A model generated the notes under the pieces. That model saw only the letters and a list, made by a program, of their open reading frames with translations. It did not search any database and had not been told where the DNA came from. A stretch of DNA of 64,000 bases from Lutibacter profundi (GTDB taxonomy: Bacteria; Bacteroidota; Bacteroidia; Flavobacteriales; Flavobacteriaceae), in assembly GCF_001543325.1 (NCBI RefSeq), contig NZ_CP013355.1:1518001-1582000 (forward strand). Reading direction: 5' to 3'. Below are positions 17,262 to 27,254 of this stretch, piece after piece. Both the position numbers and the translations under genes were made by a program. Numbering within the stretch: the first letter of the stretch is position 1; the number at the start of each line of letters is the position of its first letter.

Positions 17262-18665
17262 TTATTTGATAGGTTTTTGCCATTTCTCCCATATCTTAGA
17301 AACATCTACATTCACAGATTTTGATATTATAGGAGCTATTTCGTTATACTTATAAGCTCTTTTATTTATTTCCGTCCATTTTAGCAAGCCTAATATAGCA
17401 TCTTTGAAAGATTTTTGTCCGTTTGTTTCCTTAAGAATTAAAACATCAATATCATGAGCTAAAAGTGCACCTCTTGAAAATAAATTTTGACCTATTCTAA
17501 AATCCATTGAATATTGGGTAGAACCTAACAATGATAATTCTTTTAATGATTTTTTCTTAATATAATCTGGCGCATTATCTATTATTTTATTAAAAAAAAT
17601 AAGAATTTGCTTGTTATTTAAAACAGTATAGTATGAAATATACCAAATAAATCCTTCATTTAACCAAATAGTTTCTATTAGCGGAGCCGTTTGCCATTCA
17701 AACGGGCGATATCCTGTACCGTAAGAGCGTAACGGAACCCAAGAATGCGCTATATGGTGAACAACACTTCCTATTTTTGCATTTAGATTGTAATTTTTAA
17801 TAGCTTTAGAAATATCAAAACTTGCTGTCATACTGTTTAAATGTTCCATAGAAAAGCCATAATCATGCCTCTTAGAAATAGGCTTTAAAAATTCATAACA
17901 AACTGTATAATGTGGCATAGGAACATATCCAAAATAGCTAGTTAATTTATTAAATGATTTTAAAACTCTTCTCCCAATTTCTTTGATGTTAATTTCTGTT
18001 TCGGCATATACAGCAACAAATAAGGGTATTTTTGCACTTGTTATTTGATAAACCTCAACACCTTCTCCCAATAAATATTGAGCATCTGCAAGTAATGCGT
18101 AATTTTCAATAGCATAAGAGTCTGTACCTTTTTTTCTTTCTTTTTGAGGGCGAAGAGTACTAAAAATGGGCCAATCTGGAGCTGTATTAATATCTAATAC
18201 TATTTGTTTATCTTCCAAACCCTCAACAAAACCAAAAACTGAATATCCTAAGATTCCTAAATATTTTTTCCTTTTTTTAGAACTTGCATAAGAACCTAAT
18301 AATGTTTTTTCCATTTTAACAATATCAACTTCATAAGTAATAGACGATATGTATAAATTTTTATCAGCTGAAAAAGTAAAATAAGAACCATCTCCTATAT
18401 TTCCTTCTATATATTTTTTAGAACCCGTATACGCTTTAACATTATTAACAAAAGAAATGTAATTTGTAAGTTCATAAGTTCCTGGAGCGCTTCTAGGAAT
18501 TATAAACTTAACAGTGTTAATACTTAAAGAATCAAAATGTATAGTTATAAAAACCTTTTCTAATTTTTCAATATGATTAAGTGTGTATTTTACGTTATTT
18601 TTATTTTGTCCAAATGCATACGTAAGGGAAATAAATAGAAAACACAAGTGTATTATTTTATTCAT
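17262..18665 (-). CDS. M61-type peptidase homologue lacking the catalytic glutamate
   Basis: A 467-residue secreted protein (signal ending near AFGQ) of the M61 glycyl-aminopeptidase type. It has an N-terminal beta domain (PRSAPGTYEL) and a thermolysin-like domain. The zinc motif HExxH reads HHIAH at 303-307: both zinc histidines remain but the catalytic Glu is His304. The third zinc ligand is present (Glu337 in WLNEGF). Proteolysis is therefore doubtful; it may be a binding protein. The DNA codons (CAC CAT ATA GCG CAT on the minus strand) are clear, so this is not a frame error. The ORF extends to TTG 18683; ATG 18665 gives the proper signal peptide. Confidence 0.75.
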   Translation of the reverse strand: MNKIIHLCFLFISLTYAFGQNKNNVKYTLNHIEKLEKVFITIHFDSLSINTVKFIIPRSAPGTYELTNYISFVNNVKAYTGSKKYIEGNIGDGSYFTFSADKNLYISSITYEVDIVKMEKTLLGSYASSKKRKKYLGILGYSVFGFVEGLEDKQIVLDINTAPDWPIFSTLRPQKERKKGTDSYAIENYALLADAQYLLGEGVEVYQITSAKIPLFVAVYAETEINIKEIGRRVLKSFNKLTSYFGYVPMPHYTVCYEFLKPISKRHDYGFSMEHLNSMTASFDISKAIKNYNLNAKIGSVVHHIAHSWVPLRSYGTGYRPFEWQTAPLIETIWLNEGFIWYISYYTVLNNKQILIFFNKIIDNAPDYIKKKSLKELSLLGSTQYSMDFRIGQNLFSRGALLAHDIDVLILKETNGQKSFKDAILGLLKWTEINKRAYKYNEIAPIISKSVNVDVSKIWEKWQKPIK

Positions 18666-18852
18666 AATTAACCTATATAACAAACATCTTTTAATGTTTT
18701 TGCTTTAGTTAGAAGTAATTTATACTTTTTAAATTATTTTTCATGTATAAATGTACTGAAATTTTTAATGTAGAAATACAAGGTTGAATTTTTAACATAC
18801 TAAAAAACGAATAGTTAACCTTTTTGGAAACAGAAATCAAAATATAGAATAT

Positions 18853-18887
18853 AAAAAAACCTCATTTAAAAAAAATGAGGTTTTTTT
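18853..18887. terminator. Terminator for tRNA-Met (minus)
   Basis: A 15-bp stem (18853-18867 with 18873-18887) with a 5-base A-loop, core CCTCATT / AATGAGG and A/T runs at both sides. It lies 2 bases beyond the 3' end of the tRNA on the minus strand. Confidence 0.85.
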
Positions 18888-18889
18888 AG

Positions 18890-18962
<73 letters not shown>

Positions 18963-18972
18963 ATTTGGACTG

Positions 18973-19002
18973 CAAAGATACAACGTTTTTTCAAAAAACC
19001 AA
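18973..19002 (-). promoter_or_regulatory. tRNA-fMet promoter
   Basis: On the minus strand a TTG (-33) at 19002-19000 and a perfect -7 box TATCTTTG at 18980-18973 are separated by 19 bases. The -7 box ends 10 bases before the tRNA. This is the best complete Bacteroidota promoter in the window. Confidence 0.8.
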
Positions 19003-19033
19003 TAAGATTTTTTAAATTAAAAATATTAAAGAG

Positions 19034-19041
19034 TACCTTTG
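19034..19041 (+). promoter_or_regulatory. -7 box of era
   Basis: Perfect TACCTTTG, 18 bases before the era ATG at 19060. No clear -33 TTG at the usual distance. The short distance implies a very short leader. Confidence 0.65.
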
Positions 19042-19059
19042 CAGCTTTAAACATTGAAA

Positions 19060-19941
19060 ATGAAGCACAAAGCAGGTTTTGTTAATATTATTGGAAATCC
19101 AAACGTTGGTAAATCCACTTTAATGAATGCTTTTGTAGGTGAACGGCTCTCAATTATCACCTCAAAAGCACAAACTACTCGTCATAGAATTTTAGGAATT
19201 GTAAATGGCGATGATTTTCAAATATTATTCTCTGATACTCCAGGAATTATTAAACCCGCATATGAATTACAAGCTTCTATGATGGACTTTGTAAAATCTG
19301 CTTTTGAAGATGCCGACATACTAATTTATATGGTTGAAATTGGAGAAACCACCTTGAAAGATGAAAAACTTTTTAATAAAATTAAAAGTTCTAAAATCCC
19401 TGTTCTTCTTCTTATAAATAAAATTGACAAGTCTTCACAAAAGGAAGTAGAAGAAAAATTACAATATTGGAAAGAAAAAGTACCTAATGCTGAAATATTT
19501 TTAATATCTGCTCTAGAAAATTTTAATGTTGAAAACGTTTTTAACAGGATTATTGAAATTTTACCCGAGTCACCAGCATTTTACCCTAAAGATCAATTAA
19601 CAGATAAACCAGAACGTTTTTTTGTAAATGAAGCTATTCGTGAAAAAATATTAATGCACTACAAAAAAGAGATTCCGTACGCCGTTGAGGTAGATACTGA
19701 AGAATTTTTTGAAACTGAAAAAATTATAAAAATACGTTCAGTAATTATGGTTGAGCGTGAAACTCAAAAAGGAATTATTATTGGTCACAAAGGTGCTGCT
19801 TTAAAACGCGTTGGCGTTGAAGCTCGTAAAGATTTACAAAAATTCTTTGATAAAAAAATTCATTTAGAATTATACGTTAAAGTAAATAAGAACTGGAGAA
19901 GTAATAAACGTCAATTAAGGAGATTTGGGTATAACGATTAG
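19060..19941 (+). CDS. era: GTPase Era, 16S rRNA/30S assembly factor
   Basis: A 293-residue GTPase. G-motifs are GNPNVGKST near residue 13, the switch T in QTTRH, DTPG near 60 and NKID near 122. A KH RNA-binding domain lies at the C-terminus (about 200-293), with GIIIGHKGAALKRVG as its GxxG loop. It binds the 3' end of 16S rRNA in ribosome assembly. The frame opens at TTG 19054, but ATG 19060 is the natural start, 18 bases after a perfect -7 box. It faces away from the initiator tRNA gene. Confidence 0.95.
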   Translation: MKHKAGFVNIIGNPNVGKSTLMNAFVGERLSIITSKAQTTRHRILGIVNGDDFQILFSDTPGIIKPAYELQASMMDFVKSAFEDADILIYMVEIGETTLKDEKLFNKIKSSKIPVLLLINKIDKSSQKEVEEKLQYWKEKVPNAEIFLISALENFNVENVFNRIIEILPESPAFYPKDQLTDKPERFFVNEAIREKILMHYKKEIPYAVEVDTEEFFETEKIIKIRSVIMVERETQKGIIIGHKGAALKRVGVEARKDLQKFFDKKIHLELYVKVNKNWRSNKRQLRRFGYND

Positions 19942-19969
19942 CAATATTATTTCACCTTTTACCTTACAA

Positions 19970-20473
19970 CTACTTATTTAATGTTTTCATCATAAATTCA
20001 TAAAGTTCATCCATTTGTTGGTGCCCTCTTTTTTTACCCAATTGTCCTAAAAAATACATTACAATCCATAAAATAGGCAAGGCAATCACTATAATTAATG
20101 CATTTGTGTAGTTACTTTTTAAAGTCCATTTTACATAAGCCATAATTGAAAACCCAATAAAGGCAACAGCAACAGCAAAATGAAAAAACATAAATAATGT
20201 CCAAACTTGTGGCTTAGGCCCAAACAAACCTTTAACAATTGTTTTATTTCCTTCAACCTTTGCAATTTCAATGTTAAGTTGTGGAGACCAAAAATGATTT
20301 TCACCAAAAGGGATATCAATTACAATATGCCCATCAATAATTTTACTGCAATATTTACAATTTGTATCTTTTAAATTATCTTCAAATTTTGAAATTAAAC
20401 GTTGTTTAGTTTCATTAAAATTCATTTTAAATCTAGGGCGTAAATAAATATCCCTGTTTTTAAATTCGTTCAT
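19970..20473 (-). CDS. Conserved membrane protein of unknown function
   Basis: A 167-residue protein with a cytoplasmic N-terminal part carrying a CKYC pair (residues 39-42). Two transmembrane helices follow (about 93-112 and 123-141), then a charged C-terminal tail (KKRGHQQMDELYEFMMKTL). I recognise it as a type often found between era and der in Flavobacteriia, where homologues have at times been labelled GTP-binding by neighbour transfer; no G-motif is visible here. It converges with era and diverges from der. Confidence 0.65.
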   Translation of the reverse strand: MNEFKNRDIYLRPRFKMNFNETKQRLISKFEDNLKDTNCKYCSKIIDGHIVIDIPFGENHFWSPQLNIEIAKVEGNKTIVKGLFGPKPQVWTLFMFFHFAVAVAFIGFSIMAYVKWTLKSNYTNALIIVIALPILWIVMYFLGQLGKKRGHQQMDELYEFMMKTLNK

Positions 20474-20564
20474 TCATTGATTTTTTTAGCAATGCAATAT
20501 ACTGTTTTTTAATAAATAGCTAATTTAGAAGCAATCATATTCCGTTTTCCAAATTAAAATTACG

Positions 20565-20572
20565 TAATTTTG
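20565..20572 (+). promoter_or_regulatory. -7 box of der
   Basis: Perfect TAATTTTG, 22 bases before the der ATG at 20595. No convincing -33 TTG. Confidence 0.6.
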
Positions 20573-20594
20573 CAAAAAATTTAAAAATACTCAA

Positions 20595-21896
20595 ATGAGT
20601 AATATTGTAGCCATTGTAGGAAGACCAAATGTTGGTAAATCAACTTTATTTAATCGTTTAGTACAACGTAGAGAAGCTATTGTTGATTCTGTTAGCGGTG
20701 TTACGCGAGATAGGCATTATGGAAAAAGTGATTGGAATGGGAAAGAGTTTTCAGTAATTGATACTGGAGGTTATACTATTGGATCTAATGATATTTTTGA
20801 AGAAGAAATAAGAAAACAGGTGCAATTAGCCATTGAAGAATCTGATATTATTGTATTTGTTGTTGATGTTGAAGAAGGAATTACCCCAATGGATACTGAG
20901 GTTGCTAACATTTTACGAAAAGTAAAAAAACCCGTTTTAATGGCGGTAAATAAAGTTGACAATTCAATGCGAGTTAATGACGCCCTTGAATTTTACAACC
21001 TTGGATTAGGTGAATATTATACAATTTCATCTATTAATGGTAGTGGAACTGGAGAACTTTTAGATGCCTTAACTGAAAAATTAGAAGGTGAAGTTATTGC
21101 TGAAAATGAACTTCCTCGTTTTGCGGTAGTTGGCCGTCCAAATGCCGGAAAATCTTCATTTATCAATGCTTTAATAGGTGAAGATAGAAATATTGTAACT
21201 GACATTGCCGGAACAACACGAGATTCTATTGATACTAAATACAACCGTTTTGGCTTTGAGTTTAATTTAATTGATACTGCTGGAATTCGCAAAAAATCTA
21301 AAGTAAAAGAAGACTTAGAGTTTTATTCAGTAATGAGAGCTGTTAGAGCAATTGAGAATTGTGATGTAGCTATTGTGGTTGTAGATGCCACTCGTGATTT
21401 TGAAGGGCAAGATGAAAATATATTTTGGTTAGCTGAAAAAAATAAAAAAGGCGTTATTATTTTAGTAAATAAATGGGATTTGATTGAAAAAGAAACCAAT
21501 ACTATGCGTGATTTTGAAGCCAAAATCAGAAGAGAAATAGCTCCTTTTACCGATGTTCCAATTTTATTTATTAGTGCTTTAACCAAACAGCGTATTTACA
21601 AAGCTATTGAAACTGCTGTTGACGTTTTTAAAAACAGAAAGAAACGAATTCCAACAAGCAAATTGAATGACACAATGTTGGAAATTGTGAAACATAATGG
21701 CCCTCCAGCAATTAAAGGGAAATTTGTTAAAATTAAGTATTGTATGCAATTGCCTACTCCAACACCTCAATTTGTGTTTTTTTGTAATCTCCCTCAGTAT
21801 GTAAAAGATCCGTACAAACGTTTTGTTGAAAATAAATTACGTGAAAATTTTGACTTTCATGGCGTTCCAATTGTTATTTATTTTAGACAAAAATAA
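20595..21896 (+). CDS. der: GTPase Der (EngA), 50S assembly factor
   Basis: A 433-residue protein with two tandem GTPase domains and a C-terminal KH-like domain. G1 motifs are GRPNVGKST (residues 8-16) and GRPNAGKSS (about 181-189). DTGG and DTAG G3 motifs and two NK(V/W)D motifs are present. It assists maturation of the large ribosomal subunit. Length is usual for the family. It has its own -7 box. Confidence 0.97.
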   Translation: MSNIVAIVGRPNVGKSTLFNRLVQRREAIVDSVSGVTRDRHYGKSDWNGKEFSVIDTGGYTIGSNDIFEEEIRKQVQLAIEESDIIVFVVDVEEGITPMDTEVANILRKVKKPVLMAVNKVDNSMRVNDALEFYNLGLGEYYTISSINGSGTGELLDALTEKLEGEVIAENELPRFAVVGRPNAGKSSFINALIGEDRNIVTDIAGTTRDSIDTKYNRFGFEFNLIDTAGIRKKSKVKEDLEFYSVMRAVRAIENCDVAIVVVDATRDFEGQDENIFWLAEKNKKGVIILVNKWDLIEKETNTMRDFEAKIRREIAPFTDVPILFISALTKQRIYKAIETAVDVFKNRKKRIPTSKLNDTMLEIVKHNGPPAIKGKFVKIKYCMQLPTPTPQFVFFCNLPQYVKDPYKRFVENKLRENFDFHGVPIVIYFRQK

Positions 21897-22060
21897 CCCA
21901 ATTAGAACAGTGTTTTGTTTCGGTTTATTTATTAGGTTTTTAATTGCCTATCTTTAATTTGTGCTTAATTTTTAGCACCATCAATCATATAAATAAATTA
22001 CTTTTTTGGTCAGTTCAATATTTATAGTATATTTATTTCCACAAACATAATTTGATAATA

Positions 22061-23476
22061 ATGAACACTAAAATTTTAGTATTAGCTTTATTTTGTTCTC
22101 TTTTGACTTTTGGTCAAAAAAACAATACCATAAAAGATTTAAATAATAAAAAAGATTTCTATAGTACAATTGCACAAAAGATATGGGGTTATGCTGAAAT
22201 GGGTTATCAAGAAGAAAAAAGCGCAGCCCTATTAGAGCAAACACTTAGCGATGAAGGCTTTAAAATAAAAAAAGGAGTTGCTGGTATGCCTACTGCTTTT
22301 ATAGCCGAATATGGAAAAGGCAAGCCAATTATTGCTATTTTAGGAGAATTTGACGCATTACCTGGTCTTTCCCAAGAGGCTATTCCTGAAAAAAAATCTG
22401 CTCACAAAGCAGCAGGACATGCCTGTGGTCATCATTTGTTTGGAACAGCTTCGGTGGCTGCATCTATAGCAGTTAAAAATTGGTTGAAAACTAACAATAT
22501 AAAAGGAACTATTCGCTTTTATGGATGCCCTGCAGAAGAAGGTGGTTCAGGAAAAGTTTATCTTGTAAGAGAAGGGTTATTTAACGATGTTGATGCTGTA
22601 TTACATTGGCATCCAAATTCTGTAAATGAAGCTAACGCAGGAGCTTCTTTAGCCAATAAATCGGCTAAATTTAGATTTTACGGTGTTTCTGCACACGCTG
22701 CAATTTCTCCAGAAAAAGGAAGATCTGCTTTAGACGCTGTTGAAGCTATGGATATGATGGTTAATATGATGAGAGAGCACATTCCTCAGGAAGCTCGTAT
22801 TCACTATGTTATAACAGATGGCGGAAAAGCACCTAATGTAGTTCCAGATTTTGCTGAAGTATACTACTATGCCAGACATAATAATAGGGAAACTGTAATT
22901 GAAATATTTGATAGAATTGTAAATGCAGCAAAGGGAGCCGCATTAGGAACAGGAACTACTATGGATTATGAAATGATTGGTGGAACTCATGAATTATTAC
23001 CAAACCTAACCTTACAAGAATTAATGTATAAAAATTTAGTAAAAATTGGGGGAATAACTTATACTGATGAAGAAAAAATATTTGCTCATAAAATTGCTAA
23101 AACTTTAGGTTTAGAAAAGGCAAACTTAGAAGCTGCAAAAATAGTTCAGCCGTATAAAAGTAAAGGGAAACCTTTTGGCTCTACCGATGTTGGAGATATT
23201 AGCTTTACCGTTCCAACCGCAGGAATGAGTAGTGCTACTTGGGTACCTGGAACGCCCGCTCATAGCTGGCAAGCTGTAGCAGCTGGAGGTACTAATATTG
23301 GCTACAAAGGCATGATGGTTGCAGCAAAAACAATTTCTTTAACAGCCATTGATTTATTTTTAGATAATTCAATAATTAAAAAAGCAAAAGAAGAATTTTA
23401 CATAAAAAGAGGTGAAGATTTTAAATATATTCCTCTTCTTGGTGATAGACCTCCCGCATTAAATTACAGAAGATAA
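22061..23476 (+). CDS. Secreted M20-family amidohydrolase (AbgB-like)
   Basis: A 471-residue protein with signal peptide ending near TFGQ (about 19). The M20 dimetal hydrolase fold shows ILGEFDALPGLSQ, HACGHHLFG and GCPAEEGGSGK, which carry metal ligands and the catalytic acid. The dimerisation domain has YGVSAHAAISPEKGRSA. The pattern is closest to p-aminobenzoyl-glutamate hydrolase subunit B and related aminoacyl amidases. It probably cleaves an amide-linked amino acid in the periplasm. The frame opens at TTG 22052, but ATG 22061 begins the signal peptide. It stands alone. Confidence 0.85.
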   Translation: MNTKILVLALFCSLLTFGQKNNTIKDLNNKKDFYSTIAQKIWGYAEMGYQEEKSAALLEQTLSDEGFKIKKGVAGMPTAFIAEYGKGKPIIAILGEFDALPGLSQEAIPEKKSAHKAAGHACGHHLFGTASVAASIAVKNWLKTNNIKGTIRFYGCPAEEGGSGKVYLVREGLFNDVDAVLHWHPNSVNEANAGASLANKSAKFRFYGVSAHAAISPEKGRSALDAVEAMDMMVNMMREHIPQEARIHYVITDGGKAPNVVPDFAEVYYYARHNNRETVIEIFDRIVNAAKGAALGTGTTMDYEMIGGTHELLPNLTLQELMYKNLVKIGGITYTDEEKIFAHKIAKTLGLEKANLEAAKIVQPYKSKGKPFGSTDVGDISFTVPTAGMSSATWVPGTPAHSWQAVAAGGTNIGYKGMMVAAKTISLTAIDLFLDNSIIKKAKEEFYIKRGEDFKYIPLLGDRPPALNYRR

Positions 23477-23591
23477 TTTTATAAAACAATTCGACTATTA
23501 AAAAACACCGTACGCTATTTTATTTTATTTTCTGTAATCTTATATACTTTACTCTGTAATTTATTTTACAAAACTAAATTGTTTATCTCCT

Positions 23592-23599
23592 TACTTTTG
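23592..23599 (+). promoter_or_regulatory. -7 box of SQR-like gene and cydAB
   Basis: Perfect TACTTTTG, 28 bases before the ATG at 23628. It probably drives the flavoprotein gene and the cytochrome bd genes that follow on the same strand. Confidence 0.6.
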
Positions 23600-23627
23600 A
23601 AATCAATTTAAAATTTCAGAAAAAAGA

Positions 23628-24794
23628 ATGAAAATTTTAGTCTTAGGTGGTGGTTTTGCAGGTGTTGAAGCAACCATAAAACTTAGAAAATACGGGTACA
23701 ATGTAACATTAATTTCAGATAGAGATTATATGTTTATTTATCCTGTGTCTATATGGATTCCTGTTGGAAAACGGAGTTTTGAAGACACCAAACTCAATCT
23801 TTTTGATTTACAAAAAAAACATGGATTTAATCTTGTAATTGAAAAAATTACAAAAATTGATATTGAAAATCAACAAATAGTTACCAACAAAACTATACAT
23901 GAATACGATTATCTTTTTATTGGCTTAGGAATGAGTAAAGTTTATATAAAAGGAATGGAACATACACATTCTATATGCGGTAAACCAAGAGAGTCTATAA
24001 CCATTAAAAATGAATTAGAAAAATTAGTTACTAAAGGTAGTGGATCCATAAATGTTGGTTTTGGAGGGAATCCCAAAGACCCTACATCCACTACCGTTAG
24101 AGGTGGGCCTGCTTTTGAACTATTGTTTAATATTAGCCATTACCTTAATAAAAAAGGATTGAGAGACAAATTTAAACTTACCTTTTTTGCGCCAATGGCA
24201 GAACCAGGAAAACGAATGGGTAGGAAAGCTTATAAAAATATGGACTCATTTTTTGAACACTACCATGTAAATACTCATTTTGGCAAAAAAATTAAAGAAT
24301 TTACAAAAAATGCTATTACTTTTATAGATAATACACAATTGGATTCAGATTTAACTTTATTTATTTCTGGTGGAGATGGCATGAATTTAATTAAAAATAC
24401 TAGCTTGCCTCAAAATGAGACAGGTTTTGTAAAAATAAACGAACTTTGCAGAGTAGAAAACAAAGACAACGTATATGTAATTGGTGATGCGGCGGCTATT
24501 ATAAATCATCCATGGGCGGCTAAACAAGGCCATATTGCTGAAGTAATGGCAGATGTAAGTACTTACAATTTTCACAATACCATAATAGCTAGTGGAAAAC
24601 GTAAAAGTTATTGGGAAAAATTACATATTATTTGTGTTATGGATAGTGGAGATGGCGCTGCATTTGTAATGCGTACTGCTAAAAAAGAAATAATGATACC
24701 TTTGCCAATAGTAGGTCATTGGTTAAAAAAAGGTTGGGGTTGGTACTATAAACAGAGTAAAATGAAACGTATGTTCCGTATTCCTGGAATGTAA
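23628..24794 (+). CDS. Sulfide:quinone-oxidoreductase-like flavoprotein
   Basis: A 388-residue FAD-dependent oxidoreductase. GGGFAGVEA (residues 7-15) binds FAD; the closing VYVIGDAAA is the second FAD contact. Cysteines lie in SICGKPRES, NELCRVEN and HIICVMDSGDG, and the last resembles the CxxD-GxxAAF segment of sulfide:quinone reductases. The C-terminal end has aromatic and basic residues (WGWYYKQSKMKRMF) that could touch the membrane. It likely reduces quinone at the membrane face. It lies 38 bases before cydA, so the quinol oxidase may drain the electrons it delivers. SQR activity is inferred; an NDH-2-like role remains possible. Confidence 0.7.
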   Translation: MKILVLGGGFAGVEATIKLRKYGYNVTLISDRDYMFIYPVSIWIPVGKRSFEDTKLNLFDLQKKHGFNLVIEKITKIDIENQQIVTNKTIHEYDYLFIGLGMSKVYIKGMEHTHSICGKPRESITIKNELEKLVTKGSGSINVGFGGNPKDPTSTTVRGGPAFELLFNISHYLNKKGLRDKFKLTFFAPMAEPGKRMGRKAYKNMDSFFEHYHVNTHFGKKIKEFTKNAITFIDNTQLDSDLTLFISGGDGMNLIKNTSLPQNETGFVKINELCRVENKDNVYVIGDAAAIINHPWAAKQGHIAEVMADVSTYNFHNTIIASGKRKSYWEKLHIICVMDSGDGAAFVMRTAKKEIMIPLPIVGHWLKKGWGWYYKQSKMKRMFRIPGM

Positions 24795-24832
24795 CAAAAT
24801 TAATAACTACCTTTAAAAATATAGATATAGAT

Positions 24833-26164
24833 ATGGAAGACATGATTTTTTATGATAGATTGCAATTTGCTTTTACTATCACTTTTCACTACATATTTCC
24901 CCAATTAACAATGGGTTTATCTTTACTAATTGTTTATTACAAATGGCGATTTTTAAAAACTAACATTGTAAAATATAATAATGCCGCTAAATTTTTAATG
25001 AAAATATTCGCTATTAATTTTACAATGGGAGTTGTTACCGGAATTCCTATGGAATTTCAATTTGGAACCAACTGGGCTAAATTTTCTGAACTTACAGGTA
25101 GTATTATAGGCCAAACATTAGCTATGGAAGGTTTATTTTCATTCTTTTTAGAATCTACATTCTTAGTATTGTTCATTTTTGGTGAAAAACTAATGGGACA
25201 AAAATTACATTTTTTAACAGGCTTTTTAGTTTTTTTAGGCTCTTGGGCGAGTGGATATTTAATTCTAGCTACCAACGCTTGGATGCAGCACCCAGTGGGT
25301 TATGAAATTTTAGAGAATGGTAAATTTGTACTAGAAAATTTTTCAGCATTATTTAGTAATCCTTGGCTGTTACCAGCTTTTTTACATAATCAAATTGCAT
25401 CTCTTGTTACTTCTTCATTTGTAGTTGCAAGCATTGGTGCTTTTTATATATTAAGAAATAAAAACATTGAGTATGGTAAGCTTTTTTTAAAAACGGGAGT
25501 CATATTTGGCCTAGTCTCAAGTTTACTCCTTGCTTTTCCAACAGGAGATTGGAATGCTAAAAATGTAGCTAAATATCAACCTGCCTCATTTGCTGCAATG
25601 GAAGGGATTTTTAAAACTGAAGAAAAAGGAGCAGAAATTGTACTTATTGGACAACCTGATATGGTTCAAAAAAAATTAGACAATAAAATAGCCGTTCCAA
25701 ATATTCTTAGTTTTTTAACATATCAAGAATGGGATAAGCAAATTCCAGGGATGGATCAATTTAAAAAAGAAGAATTACCCGATAATATTCCTGCACTCTA
25801 TTATTCTTATCATATTATGGTTGGTTTAGGAACTATTTTTATGGCTATAATGGGCTTAGCCGTTTTCTTTTTATGGAGGAGAAGATTATTTTCTATGAAA
25901 CCATTACTATGGGTAATTATGTTTTTAGTACCATTTCCTTACATCGCAAATTTAACAGGTTGGTACGTTGCTGAACTAGGTAGGCAACCTTATTTGGTTT
26001 ACGGATTATTAAGAACATCTGAAGGCGTATCACCTACAGTTTCATCAGGTAATACTTTATTTACATTATTAGGGTTTGTAGCCTTATATATGCTACTAGG
26101 TTTGCTATTTTTAGTACTTGTAGGAAAAACTATTCACCATGGGCCAACACCTCAAAAACATTAA
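24833..26164 (+). CDS. cydA: Cytochrome bd-type quinol oxidase subunit I
   Basis: A 443-residue membrane protein with about nine helices that oxidises quinol and binds haems b558, b595 and d. Visible ligands are His19 (TFHYIFP), His185 (FLHNQIAS), Glu99 and Glu107. The quinol-side GRQPYLVYGLLRT motif is present. The periplasmic Q-loop is short, as in the bd-II/CIO-like type of many Bacteroidota. Start ATG 24833. cydB follows 3 bases after the stop. Confidence 0.95.
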   Translation: MEDMIFYDRLQFAFTITFHYIFPQLTMGLSLLIVYYKWRFLKTNIVKYNNAAKFLMKIFAINFTMGVVTGIPMEFQFGTNWAKFSELTGSIIGQTLAMEGLFSFFLESTFLVLFIFGEKLMGQKLHFLTGFLVFLGSWASGYLILATNAWMQHPVGYEILENGKFVLENFSALFSNPWLLPAFLHNQIASLVTSSFVVASIGAFYILRNKNIEYGKLFLKTGVIFGLVSSLLLAFPTGDWNAKNVAKYQPASFAAMEGIFKTEEKGAEIVLIGQPDMVQKKLDNKIAVPNILSFLTYQEWDKQIPGMDQFKKEELPDNIPALYYSYHIMVGLGTIFMAIMGLAVFFLWRRRLFSMKPLLWVIMFLVPFPYIANLTGWYVAELGRQPYLVYGLLRTSEGVSPTVSSGNTLFTLLGFVALYMLLGLLFLVLVGKTIHHGPTPQKH

Positions 26165-26167
26165 ATT

Positions 26168-27241
26168 ATGGAAGTATTTTGGTATATTATAATAGCAATT
26201 GTTTTAACTATTTTTTTTATTCTAGATGGTTATAATTTCGGAACAGGCATCATACATTTATTTTTAGCTAAAACAGAAAAAGACAAAGAAATAATTACAA
26301 AAAGTGCAGGTTTATTTTGGGATTTTAATGAAGTATGGCTTGTTGCTGGTGGAGGACTCCTTTTTATGGCATTCCCTACATTTTACGCTTCCGTTTTTAG
26401 TGGATTTTATTTACCCTTAATCATCGTTTTATGGTTAATTATTTTTAGAGCTATCGGTCTAGAATTTAGGAGTCAGTTTAATTATCAAATGTGGAAAGAC
26501 ATTTGGGATAAATCTTTTGGTGTTTCCAGTTTATTATTAGCATTATTTTTTGGAATAGCTTTAGGAAATGTTGTTAGAGGTGTTAATTTAGGAGGAATTG
26601 AAAATGGTATTGCTGCATTTGAAGGACACTATTTTTTCTTACCATTATGGAATAGTAGTTTTAGTCCGCTAAGTGAAACACCAGGTGTTATTGATTGGTT
26701 TACTATTATAATTGGTTTAATTTCAGTAGTTACTTTAGCAATTCACGGAGCAAATTGGATTATTTTAAAAACAAACTCTTCTATAAATAACAAACTTAAA
26801 TCTGTGATATTTAAGTTGAATATATTGTTGTTCATTTTAACTGTAATTTCATTATTTGTTTGGCAAATAGTGAATCCTAATTCTTTAGATAACTTTTTTG
26901 ATAAGCCTTATTTAATAGTATTCCCGGTTATTTATTTTTCTGGATTATTTGGGCTATTTTTTATTAAAAAATTAAAAAAAGACATCCATGGATTTATCTT
27001 ATCAACATTAGTTATTTTTGGTGGTATTACCTCATCTTTAGCTTCATTATTCCCTGTAATTTTACCTTCAACTCATAAACAAAATGAATCGCTTACAATA
27101 TACAACACCGCAGCTCATGAATATGGTTTATCGGTTGCTTTAGGTTGGGGTATTATTGGTATTATACTTGTTATTGTGTATTTAATTACTCAAAACAAAT
27201 TACTGAGTGGAAAAATAGACAACATGGATTATGGGCATTAA
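26168..27241 (+). CDS. cydB: Cytochrome bd-type quinol oxidase subunit II
   Basis: A 357-residue multi-helix membrane protein. The N-terminal FFILDGYNFGTGI and WDFNEVWLVAGGG motifs and RAIGLEFR are CydB signatures. It forms the heterodimer with CydA. The next small gene starts 13 bases after its stop. Confidence 0.95.
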   Translation: MEVFWYIIIAIVLTIFFILDGYNFGTGIIHLFLAKTEKDKEIITKSAGLFWDFNEVWLVAGGGLLFMAFPTFYASVFSGFYLPLIIVLWLIIFRAIGLEFRSQFNYQMWKDIWDKSFGVSSLLLALFFGIALGNVVRGVNLGGIENGIAAFEGHYFFLPLWNSSFSPLSETPGVIDWFTIIIGLISVVTLAIHGANWIILKTNSSINNKLKSVIFKLNILLFILTVISLFVWQIVNPNSLDNFFDKPYLIVFPVIYFSGLFGLFFIKKLKKDIHGFILSTLVIFGGITSSLASLFPVILPSTHKQNESLTIYNTAAHEYGLSVALGWGIIGIILVIVYLITQNKLLSGKIDNMDYGH

Positions 27242-27254
27242 AAAGTAGTATTTT

